A stretch of 64,000 nt of DNA from Cladobotryum mycophilum (taxonomy: Eukaryota > Ascomycota > Sordariomycetes > Hypocreales > Hypocreaceae), in contig CM071589.1 of the NCBI GenBank assembly GCA_036429605.1, forward strand, positions 6,014,001-6,078,000. The letters are read 5' to 3'. The translations under genes and the position numbers were made by a program. The notes under the pieces were generated by a model. That model was given only the letters and a program-made list of their open reading frames with translations, was not told the origin of the DNA and did not search any database. Each line of letters starts with the position of its first letter. Positions within the stretch are counted from its first letter, which is position 1. Shown here in pieces: positions 34,407 to 45,874 of the stretch.

Positions 34407-36679
34407 TCAAATCAACGTAATCGTCTTCCGCTCCGGCAACAGTTTCATAAAGTCTTCCCCCTGAAAAGTCCAGAACGACACCAATGTCCTTCGCCTTGCT
34501 TCCTGCCCGTCCCAGTCCAGGATGATCAAAAATATGCGTTGCTTTTCTGATCCATCTTTCACGGGCTTGTACGTCACCCTTTGGACAATGAAGCAATCAT
34601 AGCTCCCCGACGGTATTGTGTTGGCGTGGAGAAAGTCCCTCTCTATGATGCTTCCCATAGTCTCATTCGTTCCTGGGATAACGGCGACGCTGAAGGGCTC
34701 CGTCTCAATTTGCAGCGTCACAAACCATCCTTCGGCAACAATCTTGCTTTCGCTGTGTGTGAGGATCTGGGGTTTCAAGTCCGCTTTGCAGTCCCACTGT
34801 CCACGTCGGCTCCGCTGGTCGAACACCATGTCTGGGAACACAACGGCGCCTTGCCAGCCCGCCCAACTCCAACTTGGGAACAAAGGTCGCCGTTTCGGAG
34901 TCACCTGTCGTCCATGGATCCAGGCAAGAGACTCCGGGTGACTTTGAAGTGGCAGTCCACATATGAATCCTGTCGTAAACAACCTTCTTTCAAATGCTGA
35001 CAAAACGCCCAAGAATGCGTTAAGAGAGTCGCCCTCGTTTGTCATCTGGCGACTGGTGTAGTCAGAAAGTAAACCAGTATACAACATCGTATTGCTAAAA
35101 GTGTCAAGCTGTGGCGCTGGGTTTGGTGCCCCGCTGCCCTGTTTTCCAGACTGCCAGTTAGTTTGAGCATCCGTAATCACTATTCGGTATCATTCATCTT
35201 ACAGCAATAGGGCCGGTAAGGGCTTCCATTAACGATGTCCCCGAATGGCTCATTGTGCCAGGAGGAATCGTTTGAGCATCATCTGATTCTGACAACTGCC
35301 CATAATGGCAGACAAAATGAAGCTGGTTGCTCGTAAAGTATAGGTAGCGCTTTGCCAAAATTCCTTCTTGCAGAGTCCAGGCCCGGCTGTTCCAGATTGA
35401 GACGTCCATTTCTGCGGTTAGATGGGGAGGGACGGTGAGCAGAGTACGTCCATTGACGACTTCCTGAACTTGCTTTACTCGACGAAAGGTAGAAGAGACT
35501 CCAACAAGGCCGGCGTTGGAGTTACTTCCGGCGAGAGCAACTATGGTTACTATCGCTCCGGCATATATCAGATCCATAATCTTCAGCTGCTCCAACTTTG
35601 CGGCCAACTGCTTAGGCGTTGGATTTCGACTCTGGTCAATACAGAGGGCATCCACCTATCATGCATACGTTAGTTTTATCCAGGGCTATCCACGGGGATT
35701 ATTTTTCATCGGGAAAACAGACCCAGAGATATTGCAGTCCCAGGTTCTTGGTTACCGTAATCGCATCCTCAATTGTTTGCGGTAGTGTTCGTGATTGCAG
35801 GGCATTAGACGCAGGCATAACACCACCCCAAACATAGCTAAGAGCTATATAGTCGCACTTTGGAGGACACGGTATTACTTTGCGACTGCGCACATCAAGC
35901 ATCAGAGTCGTCTGCAACTGCGCCGCATCGTTTGGCTGACAACCGCTACCGTGGTTATCCTCGCAGTCTCTAAGTGCCCTTTTCACCCTGGAAAAGTCGA
36001 TACCCGGGGCAACGAGCTGTGCATTCTTCAACGTTCTCCCAGGAAATACATATCGCGAATCCAAGGCAATTGCTTCTCCCAGCATGAGCCCGTGGCGAAT
36101 ATTCTCGTCATTTGGCCCAATACCAGTGGTGGCGCCAGTGGTTAACTCAAGAGTGGCAGTTCGTAGCCCCAGGAAGATGGCAGAATGCGACCCGATATCA
36201 GTTGGAAGCTGCTCCCACCCAGCATCTCTCACATAGGACCGAAATGGCACAAGCTTCATGGTTGCCTTTGGATCAAGACGCACACGAGGGAAAATACGAT
36301 AGAGCATCCGACAAAGCGGGCATGAAGCCTCAAGAACCAACGAAGAGAGGTCATCAAGCGTCATCTCGTACTTTTCTTTGCTTTCACAGTACTCTTCGTA
36401 CTCTGCAGAGCTCATATGATTCGTCATATATAACGGCTGGGCATGTTCAAACACATCGAGGACATCATAGGCAGAACAGCGCTGACATAGCCGGCTGGGC
36501 TGCTTATTGAGAGATTCGAGAAGCTGCTCATCATCAGGTGACAGAGGAGTCACAGTCTTCAATAATGCGTCTGTGGATTGTGGAAACCCAACTGGAGGAT
36601 GTTGAATGACAGGGCAAGGCGATTTGGTTGATTCAAGTCGGCGGCAAAAGATGCACAGCCTAGAATCTGAGCGGGTCAT
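34407..36679 (-). CDS. HET-domain heterokaryon incompatibility-type protein
   Basis: Exons 36679-35723, 35655-35203 and 35150-34407 encode 717 residues. Introns: 67 nt (GTCTGT donor, CTAAC branch) and 52 nt (GTAAGA). The N-terminus carries Cys pairs (CIFCRR, CQRC, CPLC) that could bind metal. The HET domain (PF06985) starts at YIALSYVWG, spans the first intron at YLWVDALCIDQ, and ends with AWTLQEGILAKRYLYF, the standard three blocks. The C-terminal third contains a WSWAGW motif common after HET domains. HET proteins trigger cell death after fusion of unlike individuals. It is the third recognition-type gene within 13 kb. Confidence 0.92.
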
Positions 36680-37201
36680 GGTGTTCCTTGGGTAAGCAAG
36701 TAGATGAGAAGAGATCTATGCACAGCTAGATGGCAGGTTATAATGAAAGGATTCCTCAAGGGAACTCCTCAGAGTCAAGACGCCAACATGTTAATATTGT
36801 AATCCACGTATGAATTGAGGCTACCTTCCCCTCACCAAAAATGATTGGCCACGAAACCTTGACAAAAACAGCATTATAATTAGCTATCAATATGCATACT
36901 TTGCATCTTCATATTTCAGCCAGTAGAAATCTTTGGCGGTGGTGGAGGAACATGAACCCCAAACAACCCGAGCTGATGCCCTCTGCACCTTGACTGCCCC
37001 CGCTGTGGGGGAAGCAAATACGAATCCTCGACCACTGAACTTCAAGGTACTGGCATCCCGTCTTTTCGAAACATCACATTGGAATCGTGGTATTTAAAAA
37101 CATGTATTGAGGTCTAGGTCTATAATCTATATGGCTCTAAAATTCGAATTCTAATTCCCTAATAAGTCGCTTTCCTCCGTCTATATCTCTTGACAATCCT
37201 A
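36680..37201. other. Intergenic left of the FAD oxidoreductase remnant
   Basis: Contains the HET gene promoter. No gene supported. Confidence 0.4.
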
Positions 37202-37690
37202 TTAAGCCTTGCACAATCTTCCGTCTGCATCTTGAGTCCAGTCCTCGCTGCCTACCGCTGTGTAGGCATAGAAAATTGAGCTTACATCCCACTTGTCCTC
37301 GATCTGTCGAAGTTTAGGGTAGGTTGTCCCGTAGAAGTTTTGCTGCCACTTCTTGGTGTTTTCGCCATACACCAAGGGATCGGCTTCGTTTAGATAGGCA
37401 CCTCCATCTGGGGTAGCATTCGATAATTTCTGCGCTCTGGCCGCATCCTAAGAGACGACGCGCGGAATCAGTCCGCCGTTGAACAGCTCTGTGGCAGGAT
37501 AGACGCCGTATGGGAGGGGGCCATTAATTGCGTTGTAGTGATCGTAGTACGTCTTCGACTGCTTGGGCGTGAACTCATAAGGGATTCCCAGCTGTTTTAG
37601 TCGGGCAAGATATGGAGACATCATGGAGCATCCCTGATCGGCAGTCTTCCCTGGCGCAGTGAGGGCGAACATGATGTGATTATCGCCTCT
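37202..37690 (-). pseudogene. 3' fragment of a FAD-linked (BBE-type) oxidoreductase
   Basis: Only the C-terminal part is left. The reading includes LKQLGIPYEF, NGPLPYGVYPATELFNGGLIPR and then, after an in-frame TAG (37448-37450), GGAYLNEADPLVYG, FYGTTYPKLRQIEDKWD and the end CKA with stop TAA at 37202-37204. The Y-x-N-E-A/G-D segment followed by W-x-x-x-F-Y-G-x-x-Y-x-x-L is the hallmark of the BBE region of fungal berberine-bridge-like oxidases. The FAD-binding half is absent: similarity stops at about 37,666, where PKS sequence begins on the other strand. Truncation plus the stop mean it is not functional. Confidence 0.75.
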
Positions 37691-40600
37691 CTCGCCATTC
37701 ATGCCACCACAAGCCTAGAAGGGGCTATGCGGAACCTTCGCAAGCTACTCAAGCCCGGAGGCTTCCTAGTCATCAGAGAAGGCAGCACTGATAACCCGTT
37801 CTAGTCAGGCGATGGCTTCATCTTCGGCGCTTTACCGGGATGGTGGCTCGGTGTAGAGGAAGGCCGTAATCTATCACCATTCGTCGACGTAGCCCAACAG
37901 GATGCAATTCTTCAACGAGCTAGTTTCTCAGGGCTTGACACTATGGCGCCAGCAAAGTTTCTGGATACCTTTGGGGTTGTTCTTTCTGTAACACAAGCCG
38001 TTGACGATAGAATTCGCTTCATAAGGAATTCACTTTCTGTTCCTGATATATCTAACATCAAGAGGCTAGTTGTTGTTGGTGGTGAATCTGAGTCTGTCGC
38101 TCATCTTGCCAAGGAGCTCTCCAGTTTATTCAGGGAGATTGCTAAGGAGGTCATCCATTATAGACGTCTGGAGGATATAGACTTTGGTGTCTACAATTCT
38201 GACGCCGCTGTGATTAGCCTCTCTGAACTGGAACATCCAGTCTTTAAAGACATTACTTCCACGAAATGGCATGGTTTTCGACAACTGTTTGAAGGCGAAA
38301 GGACAGTCCTTTGGGTGACTAGCGGTCGACTTGAAGATCAACCCTTTAGCAACATGATTGTGGGATTCGGACGGTCCGCTGTGCATGAGAATGAAGAACT
38401 GCGGCTCCAGTTCATGGACATCCCCGATGTCGACAAAGTTAACCCTCGAATAATTGCAGAGAGTCTTTGTCTGCTGCATGCCACCGACATCGAGGATGAA
38501 AGGATTCTGTACACTGCTGAGCCCGAGATCATCATTGACACCCAAGGATATCAGCTTGTGCCCAGACTACACCCAATCTCTGCCGCAAATGACCGATATA
38601 ACTCGACTCAACGCCTCATCACTCATGAAATCGACATTAGTGAGTCTGTTGTTGAGCTGGAAAAGGAGGGTAACGATTACAGCATGAGAGAACTGTCGAG
38701 ATTCGAGACGATTACAGAGACTGTGGGATCCAACTTGATCGAGCTACGGATCACACATTCTGTGCTCTCAGCCATCAAAACCCCTCTTGGTCATAAGTTC
38801 GCTGTCCTGGGTGTTGACGCATCAGGCAATCATTATTTGGTCTTGACCTCTTCTCCCAGATCAATTGTCAAAGTTTCCCAAGAATCAGCTGTAATATGCA
38901 ATGATGTAAAGATGTCACACGATTCTTTCATTTACCGGGTCGCCGCAACACTGGTTGCAATGGCCATCATCGACCCCCTTGTTGCAGGCCAGAAGGTTGC
39001 CATACACAATGCTTCAGAGCCGATTGCTGAGATTATTAATACATATGCCTCAGCAAAGGGCATACATGCTATTTTCACCACAGATTTAAATCCGGCGGCG
39101 TCGCCATTAGTCCCATGGGTTCGATTGTCACCCTTCCTCTCACGGTATGACCTCTCTCAGATTGTTCCGAATGATATCTACTGCCTTGTTGGACTTGGAA
39201 ACGAAACGACGGAGAATGAGTTATCAGTACTCTCGAACTTGCCTTCATATACTCGCCGAGAGACAGCACAGACCCTTTACTCCCACAAAGCTATCAATTC
39301 TTTACTCCCTTCTGTAGATTTACTGCGTCAAGCCCTAAAGACTGCAGTCAGGCGCCTTGATACGTTCAAGGTGTCGAGCGAGAGCAGTTCTAGCAAAGCC
39401 ATGAGCCTCGAAAGTCTTATCAAAGGCGAATCAAGTAACGACCCGATCAGCATTGTTAATTGGACCCCACCAGCCGTATCCCTTCCAGTTCGGGTCCGCA
39501 GGCTTGATGCCAAGAAGCTTTTCAGGAGCGACAGGACGTACTGGCTTTGTGGAATGTCTGGGGCTTTGGGAATCAGTTTGTGTGACTGGATGACTGATCA
39601 AGGAGCCAATTACTTGGTGTTCACGAGCAGGAATCCCAAGATTGAATCCACGTGGCTAGAGGCTCACAGGCAAAATGGAGTCACTGTGGAGACGTTTCCC
39701 TGGTAACTATTGGGCTCTGAAAATTCCTAGCAGTATTCCAACTAACTATTTGCAGTGATGTGACGAATGAGGAGGCTCTCAGGGCCGTTCACCAAAGGAT
39801 CATCGATACGATGCCTCCAATCGCTGGCGCTCTGAATGGTGCCATGGTGCTCAGAGATGTTTCTGTCGGCAATATGGAAATCAACCACGTCTTGGACGTT
39901 ATCAATCCCAAGGTGCTTGGCAGTATTCACCTGGACCGAATCTTCTACAATGTCAGCCACGACTTTTTTATTCTCATTTCTTCCATCAACTGCATAATTA
40001 GCAACCCTGGTCAGGCCAACTACGCCGCGGCCAACATGGGCATTTGTGGTGTAGCCGTCAACCGCAGGAAGCGTGGCCTGAATTCGGTCTGCATTAACGT
40101 GGGAGCCGTCATCGGTGCTGGTTATATAACAGAATCTGATCGGCAATTGGATCAGACAGTCAGCAAGATGGCTATCATACATCTGTCTGAACAAGACTTT
40201 CATCAAATATTTGCCGAGGGAATGGAGGCCGCACATATTGACTGTCCGCATGGACCAGAGATGTCGACCGGGCTTCTGGATATTTCACCCGATTCACCTA
40301 ATATACCCAAGTGGTACTCTAATCCCATGTTTTCTCGCTTTATTGTTCATCACACTGCCGGCATTGATGGCAAGAACGCATACGACAATGTCGCTTCTAT
40401 ACAAGAACAACTTGACGATTGCCGGACCGAGCAAGACGTTCTCCGTGTTGTTAGACAGGCTGTCAGCACTCAGCTACGGAAGATCTTGCAACAATCGACG
40501 GCCGATGACGAGCTTCTGCGCATGGATAGCTCAGCTCTTGGGCTAGATTCCCTCATTTCGGTCGATATTCGGACCTGGTTCCTCAAAAGCTTCCAGGTCA

Positions 40601-41925
40601 GCATTCCGGTTTTGAAGATCATAAACAGGGATACTCAAATGGCCAGTCTAGCCGAGTTTGTTACAGAACACATCCCCGTTACTCTAGTACCACAGGTTGC
40701 AGGAACTGATGACTCTTCGCCCATCGGAGACGAAATAGCTGACACAAATGCGCCCTCCAATGGGGCTCAAACAGCAAACGGTGACGCGGCCCAATCGATT
40801 ACTACAGCGCCAGAGAGGGTAACATCACGACAGGATGATTTGTCAGGGCAAAAGATTGACTGGGAGGCAGAATCACAGCCTCCAACTAACATAATCTAGC
40901 TACCATTGACTATTGCCCCCAGCTCTCCACCCAAAGTAGTTCTTTTGACTGGTGTCAGTGGATTGTTGGGTCACCATCTCCTTCAGGCCTTAATACAGCA
41001 AACGTCAATCGAAAAGGTGATCTGCATTGCCGTCCGGAGACTCGCAGATCACTTGGCGACGGATCAGCTTCCTCCAGCAAGCGACAAGGTCATTTATTAC
41101 GAAGGAGATCTCCGGCACCACAATTTCGGCTTGTCTGGCAAAGTGCTGGCTTCTATTTTCGCGACAGTTGACGCCGTAATCCATAACGGCTCCGATACCT
41201 CTCATCTCAAGTACTACTCCGATGTACGTGAGTCCAACGTTCTCTCCACGCACCAAATAGTGCGTCTATGCTTGCCACGCATGATTCCCCTCCACTACGT
41301 ATCTTCGGCTAGAATCGCCATCTTCAGTGGAAAGGAGGCTTTCCCTGAGATTTCTGCCACGGCAAGTGGAAAGTATCCACCAGATGATGGCGCTCACGGC
41401 TACATGTGCGGTAAATGGGTCTCTGAACGTCTCCTTAAAAAGGCCAACGACGTACACGGTTTGAAGGTGTGGATCCACCGTCCCTCCACCATTATCCGTC
41501 AAGGCAGTGATGCTGTGGGCGAGAAAATGGAATTTGACTGGGTCAATGCTCTTCTTCGCTACTCGCACGTTATTAAAGCAGTGCCCAAGATTGAGCACAT
41601 AAGGGGTGGGTTCGATCTGGTGCACGTTCAGAGTGTTTGCGACGGCATTCTGCGAGAACTCCTACACAGCATACGCAAATCAGATAGTGGGATTACTTAT
41701 GTGAACAATGTTGGCGACATTGTGGTTCCTTTTGATCACTTGGAACGGATTGGAGAGCACGAAGGTGAGAAGGAATTGTATGAACTCGTATCCATTAGTG
41801 AGTGGACTCGACGAGTAGTCGCCGCGGGAATGCATCCAGCAGTGGCTGCGCTTATTGAAACATTCGATGAGCCAGGTGCGCCAATGTACCCAACGCTTGT
41901 CAAGGGCGTGTCACAAGAGGCTTAA
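37668..41925 (+). pseudogene. 5'-truncated highly reducing polyketide synthase: MT(end)-psiKR-KR-ACP-reductase
   Basis: Starts inside the C-methyltransferase (EHDVIIASLAIHATTSLE, NLRKLLKPGGFLV, GALPGWWLG). A large psi-KR region (about 38060-39000) comes next, then KR (GMSGALG cofactor loop, ISSINCIISNPGQANYAAAN with catalytic Ser/Tyr/Asn) across an intron at 39703-39755 (GTAACT...TTGCAG). ACP has LGLDSL (Ser for phosphopantetheine, about 40545), and the end is a thioester-reductase domain (LTGVSGLLGHHLL, YMCGK as YxxxK). No ER and no condensation/adenylation domains, so the order matches HR-PKSs that release the chain by an R domain. KS, AT and DH are missing. In-frame stops are TAG at 37802-37804 (inside MT) and 40897-40899 (between ACP and R). 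Otherwise the frame is open, so decay is recent. Confidence 0.85.
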
Positions 41926-42367
41926 CGGTAGCGGCGAAGTGGAAGTCTTGAAGGACTAGGTAGTCTGTCAAGGGGGTGGAAAATAAACACCGAAACGCAG
42001 AATATGGTAGACAGATTCGTAGCTCAAATATTATGTCTCTTGGTTTCTGACGTTTCTGTCTGTTTCTTCTATGTCTGCTTGTTCCTCCTGTGCCTGACAG
42101 CTCCTTTTGATTCTGTCTGTTGCTGTCTATCTCCCTTTTCTGTTTGTTTTTGTCTATTTCTCTTGTTTCTGTTTATTTCTTTTTTATTTATATACTTCTC
42201 AGGTCTTATTATCCACCTTACTATATACTCTAATTTAGTATTATTTTTCTCCCATATGTTTATGCTAAATACTTAATGTCAAGCAAATAAGTAACTATTA
42301 CTAAGTGAATAAGTATTCACAGCTGTCATCGGATAGCTAACATCAATTTACTCATAAAGTTATGTTG
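41926..42367. other. Intergenic, T/pyrimidine-rich low complexity
   Basis: From about 42030 to 42260 the plus strand is a run of TCTGT/TTTCT-like words without coding sense. It separates the PKS remnant from the convergent aldoxime dehydratase gene. Confidence 0.5.
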
Positions 42368-43453
42368 TTATTGTACTGTAACTAACATTCCCGTACCAGG
42401 GTGGCATCCTACATACTCAAACAGCTGCTGCTCTGCCGTCACGACCAAAACTTCATGGAACAAGCGAAGACTGAGATTGTTCTTCAACTTGGTAGCATAC
42501 TGAAGGAACCCTCCAAAAATAGCCAAATGAGTCGGGTGTTCCTTGCTCCATCGCTCCAAGGAACTCAAGTCATCAAAGTACGCAAGCGCAAACGTTCGAT
42601 CCTTGTCTGCCTTCGAGGTCTTGGAGTCGATTATATCCATGAAGCGACAACTATAGCATCCAACCTCATCGCCCTGATCCCTGAGAAAATCCATCCCTTT
42701 TGTCAAAACCGGGTGCATGGTGCTCAAGTACAGCGCCCGCTCCTCGGGGACTGTGCTATGCCAATCCTGTCCAGAGCGAATGATGGCAAGGTTCTTCTTA
42801 CCCGACACGCGAACACGTTGCGAAAGCCGCAATGTCGAACTATCGGCTCTGGGTCTCATGTTTGCTTTCTCCCCATCAAGCGGGTTTGTCTGCGAAGCCG
42901 GCATGCGATCACGCATGCTTCCCCAGTACACGTGCTCCTGAATGGGACCAAGTACGCCATCTCTCATGTGTGCCGCTCCCTCTGGGACCTGGCTGTCCGA
43001 GAAGACGGTCTCAAACCTATCCACAGTTGGACTGAAAATCTCAAGGAACCAGCCGTGCTTCTGCTCTTGCGACTCCAGGCTCTGCCACCAAGCCTTGAAC
43101 CCCGAGTCAACGCTCCACTTCTGATAAGCAACATCACTCTTCCAGTACGCAATGGAAGTGACGTTGTAGAATCCCTCTCTGTCTGTTACAGAAGCCCATT
43201 CTGAGAACGCAGGGCGAGTATCTTCGCCCTGTATCAGGGCTTCCAGAAACGAAGTCACCTTTGACATTGCTGATCTCTCCAGTTCCTCATTCCTAGTCTC
43301 AAACTGGGCACCAACGATGGCCATGGTCAGATTGGCGACATCTTTGCCGAAATTGGCGCTATAAGCCTGGAAAGAGGGAACATAACCTGGCGGCGTGGCC
43401 GCTGGGAGTGTCCGCTCGACGCGGAGATGCTCTGGGATTGCTGACTGAAGCAT
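42368..43453 (-). CDS. Aldoxime dehydratase (heme enzyme, phenylacetaldoxime dehydratase family)
   Basis: Converts aldoximes to nitriles with a heme that binds substrate through nitrogen. Intact 361-residue, intronless ORF with ATG at 43453; bacterial Oxd enzymes have about 350-380. Family blocks seen: an N-terminal PPGYVPSFQAYSANFG region, REGFYNVTSIAYWKS, HVYWGSMRDRMPAS (Arg region), IIRSGQDW (active-site Ser), EHPTHLAIFGGF (proximal heme His region) and LFHEVLV (second conserved His). All key residues appear to be retained. Its neighbour to the left is the dead PKS. On the right there is a membrane protein. Involvement in nitrile or plant-oxime metabolism is inferred from the family. Confidence 0.92.
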   Translation of the reverse strand: MLQSAIPEHLRVERTLPAATPPGYVPSFQAYSANFGKDVANLTMAIVGAQFETRNEELERSAMSKVTSFLEALIQGEDTRPAFSEWASVTDREGFYNVTSIAYWKSDVAYQKWSVDSGFKAWWQSLESQEQKHGWFLEIFSPTVDRFETVFSDSQVPEGAAHMRDGVLGPIQEHVYWGSMRDRMPASQTNPLDGEKANMRPRADSSTLRLSQRVRVSGKKNLAIIRSGQDWHSTVPEERALYLSTMHPVLTKGMDFLRDQGDEVGCYSCRFMDIIDSKTSKADKDRTFALAYFDDLSSLERWSKEHPTHLAIFGGFLQYATKLKNNLSLRLFHEVLVVTAEQQLFEYVGCHPGTGMLVTVQ

Positions 43454-44437
43454 AATTCGTCTTTAACTTGAGGTGTTAACAAGACAATTGTGAACAAGTT
43501 TTGTGCGGGGGAATGGAATGAGAACCAACGTCCAAAACTAGTCAGGGAAAGACGACCTCTCGACATGGCCTTCATGCATGATTGAGTTACCTCAACAGGG
43601 ATTGGATGAATTCGAGAAGTGGGTTCTCGACACCACCCTGTCTGTCAGACATGCAGGCTCATAGCCTAATTAGACAGTGGTGTTCTACTCTTGGAACCTG
43701 CATGGATATTAATCCCCGGAAACGGATTAATGGGATTCCAATTTATCTCAGCTCAAAGTATTGAAGGTTCTCCTGAAAAACAACAAGGACGGAGTACAAG
43801 CATATACCTACTTCTCGAAAACTCCGTCCCTAGTAACACTATATGTTTTCCAGTGCAATGAATATCGCCAGGGGGTGGGAGAATGTCTCTCGAGACTGAA
43901 ACATACCAGCCGGGACGCTTCCCCGGTGAGTGGACGGGTTAGAAATAGCTCATTTTGAAAACCCACAGGGTCTGATGAGCCCAAACTAGGTGGGCGAGCA
44001 TGGGGTCCTAATCATGCTTCATGACACCGAACCTTGAAGGCCAATTGAGAACAGACTATTACACACAGATCAGAGTGTTCTTCAGGATCCGGAATGCAAC
44101 TCCTCATCGAGATAAGCCTTTTATTAATATGCACATTCCATACTCGCCCGCGTATCACAAGGCTCGGTTGTCGCTGCGATTCTGCCGCGCCCTTTCTTTT
44201 CCCTGCCGCAGCCCCGCCGCTTACCTCCATCTGAACCCTTGCCCATATGTGTGGCCAGCATGGTTCCAATTAGTCCGTCCGTCCTACGGGTGCTTGCAAC
44301 CGTTGAGTTGGAGCCAATGACTTGTCAGTTTTCCTGCGCCTTTCACCTGGGACAGGAGAAGGAAAGACTCAAAATTCCAACATCCCACGATTGCTAAGCC
44401 AGAGCAATGGATGTCCGGATGAGTATCTCGGGATATC
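43454..44437. other. Intergenic between aldoxime dehydratase and rhodopsin-family gene
   Basis: Both genes point away from each other, so this 984-bp stretch holds two promoters. No other gene seen. Confidence 0.45.
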
Positions 44438-45874
44438 ATGGCGGCGACTCCATTTCAGATTGAAGCGTGGACAGAGTATGCCATTGGCGTACTGATCCTG
44501 TTTGCGCGCATTGCGTGCCGCTGCTCGACCGTCGGGCTGAAATGGGACGGCGACGACTACTTTGCCGTACTAGCGGTCCTCTTCTGGACGGTAAATCTAC
44601 ACCAACGACGATGGCATGTCGAGGAAGAAAGGCGACTAACTGGATTCACAGGGCGAGCTTTGTATGCTCGAGTTAATTGGTGAGAAAAAGACTGCCGACT
44701 TCTCTTGCGACATGGGGCTAATGCGACTTGACCTTTGATCAGGGCAATATGGCTCGATTACCGGGATAAACGATGACATCGCCCTCGCGCTCACTCCCGA
44801 ACAAGTCGAGCGGATCGTTATTGGCAGCAAGTGCCTGTTCGCGGGATGGCTAGTCTACGTTACATTGATATGGTGCTTGAAGAGCTGCATGCTCTTTCTT
44901 TTCCAGAGGCTCACGTATGTCATCATCGCATTCTGAATCTCTATCAGGATTCCTACTTACAATCATGACAGGCTTGATCTGCGACAACGAAAGATGGTGG
45001 CTATTACTGCGGCGACCAGTGTGGCTGGATACATTGCAACTATTGTAGTATTGTTTACAAAGTGCTTGCCCATACACAAGAACTGGCAGGTTTACCCGTA
45101 TCCCGGAGGTGAGTCCCCAGAAGAAGAGTTCTTTTGCAGCTGGGTATCGTCTAATCAGAGGCAGATGCTTGCGCCTTGAACATTCCCAACTATCTCGCCC
45201 TAGTAGTTACCAATGTTACGTACGTTGAATCCCGATGGATATTTATTTCAAGAGCTGACGGTGGGTACAGAACCGACTTGATGATATTATCCATCCCTAT
45301 TCCATTGCTATGGAGAGTGCAAATGCCTCTTACCCGGTAAGTCGACTACTATTAGGTGGATCGCGGCAGCAGCTCTGAGGATTGCAACTGACTTTGTGCA
45401 TACAGTAAAATTGTATGTGGTCTATGGTTATGCACAGGCATCTTCATCATAATGGCGACATTGTTGCGATGTATTCTTTGCTTGAGGGATGTGAGCTCCA
45501 TCAATCTTGGCACCATCTGGTCGATTCGAGAAACCGTGAGTTCTAGCAACCCCCTTTATCCATCTACCGATTCCCATCAAAGAGACCAGCTAGCTAACGT
45601 CTGATCTTAATAGTTTGTCGGCATCATTGCAGTCAACGCACCAATCCTGGGTCCCTGGGTTACCAAGCAGGCATCGGTAGTCAGCTCTCGCGCTTCCAAG
45701 TCCCGGTCCGGGACAGGCTCGAAGCCAGATATTGTGACAATCGGGCAGCAGAGCAATCGTCTAGAGAGATTGGCAAAGAACGGGAGGGCGTTCAAGACTG
45801 GTTGGACGACCATCGATGACGGCAGCGAAGAAAACGTCGCACAAAACGGTGGCACGAGACAGGCCGAACCCTGA
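44438..45874 (+). CDS. Fungal rhodopsin-family (PF20684-like) integral membrane protein
   Basis: Eight exons: 44438-44590, 44652-44679, 44743-44914, 44972-45108, 45165-45219, 45271-45336, 45406-45535, 45614-45874. Introns are 51-78 nt and all GT-AG; the sum is 334 codons exactly. About seven hydrophobic segments appear (YAIGVLILFARIACR; FAVLAVLFW; FAGWLVYVTLIWCLKSCMLFLF; MVAITAATSVAGYIATIVVLF; YLALVVTNVTTDLMILSIPIPLLW; KIVCGLWLCTGIFIIMATLLRC; FVGIIAVNAPILG). The R-x-x-x-R-x-x-x-x-G-L-K-W-D-D-Y motif of TM1-TM2, the C-x-P/xxxxW loop and the TDLMIL-x-P motif are typical of this fungal family (PTH11/SAT4-like). The C-tail is hydrophilic. The ligand is unknown. Confidence 0.88.

Noticed and set aside
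37666..37702. BBE oxidase coding extending to 37702
   Set aside because: The same bases read as a good methyltransferase segment on the plus strand (DVIIASLAIHAT). The junction is placed near 37,666.
42401..43204. 267-codon plus-strand ORF opposite aldoxime dehydratase
   Set aside because: The minus-strand reading matches a known enzyme family throughout.
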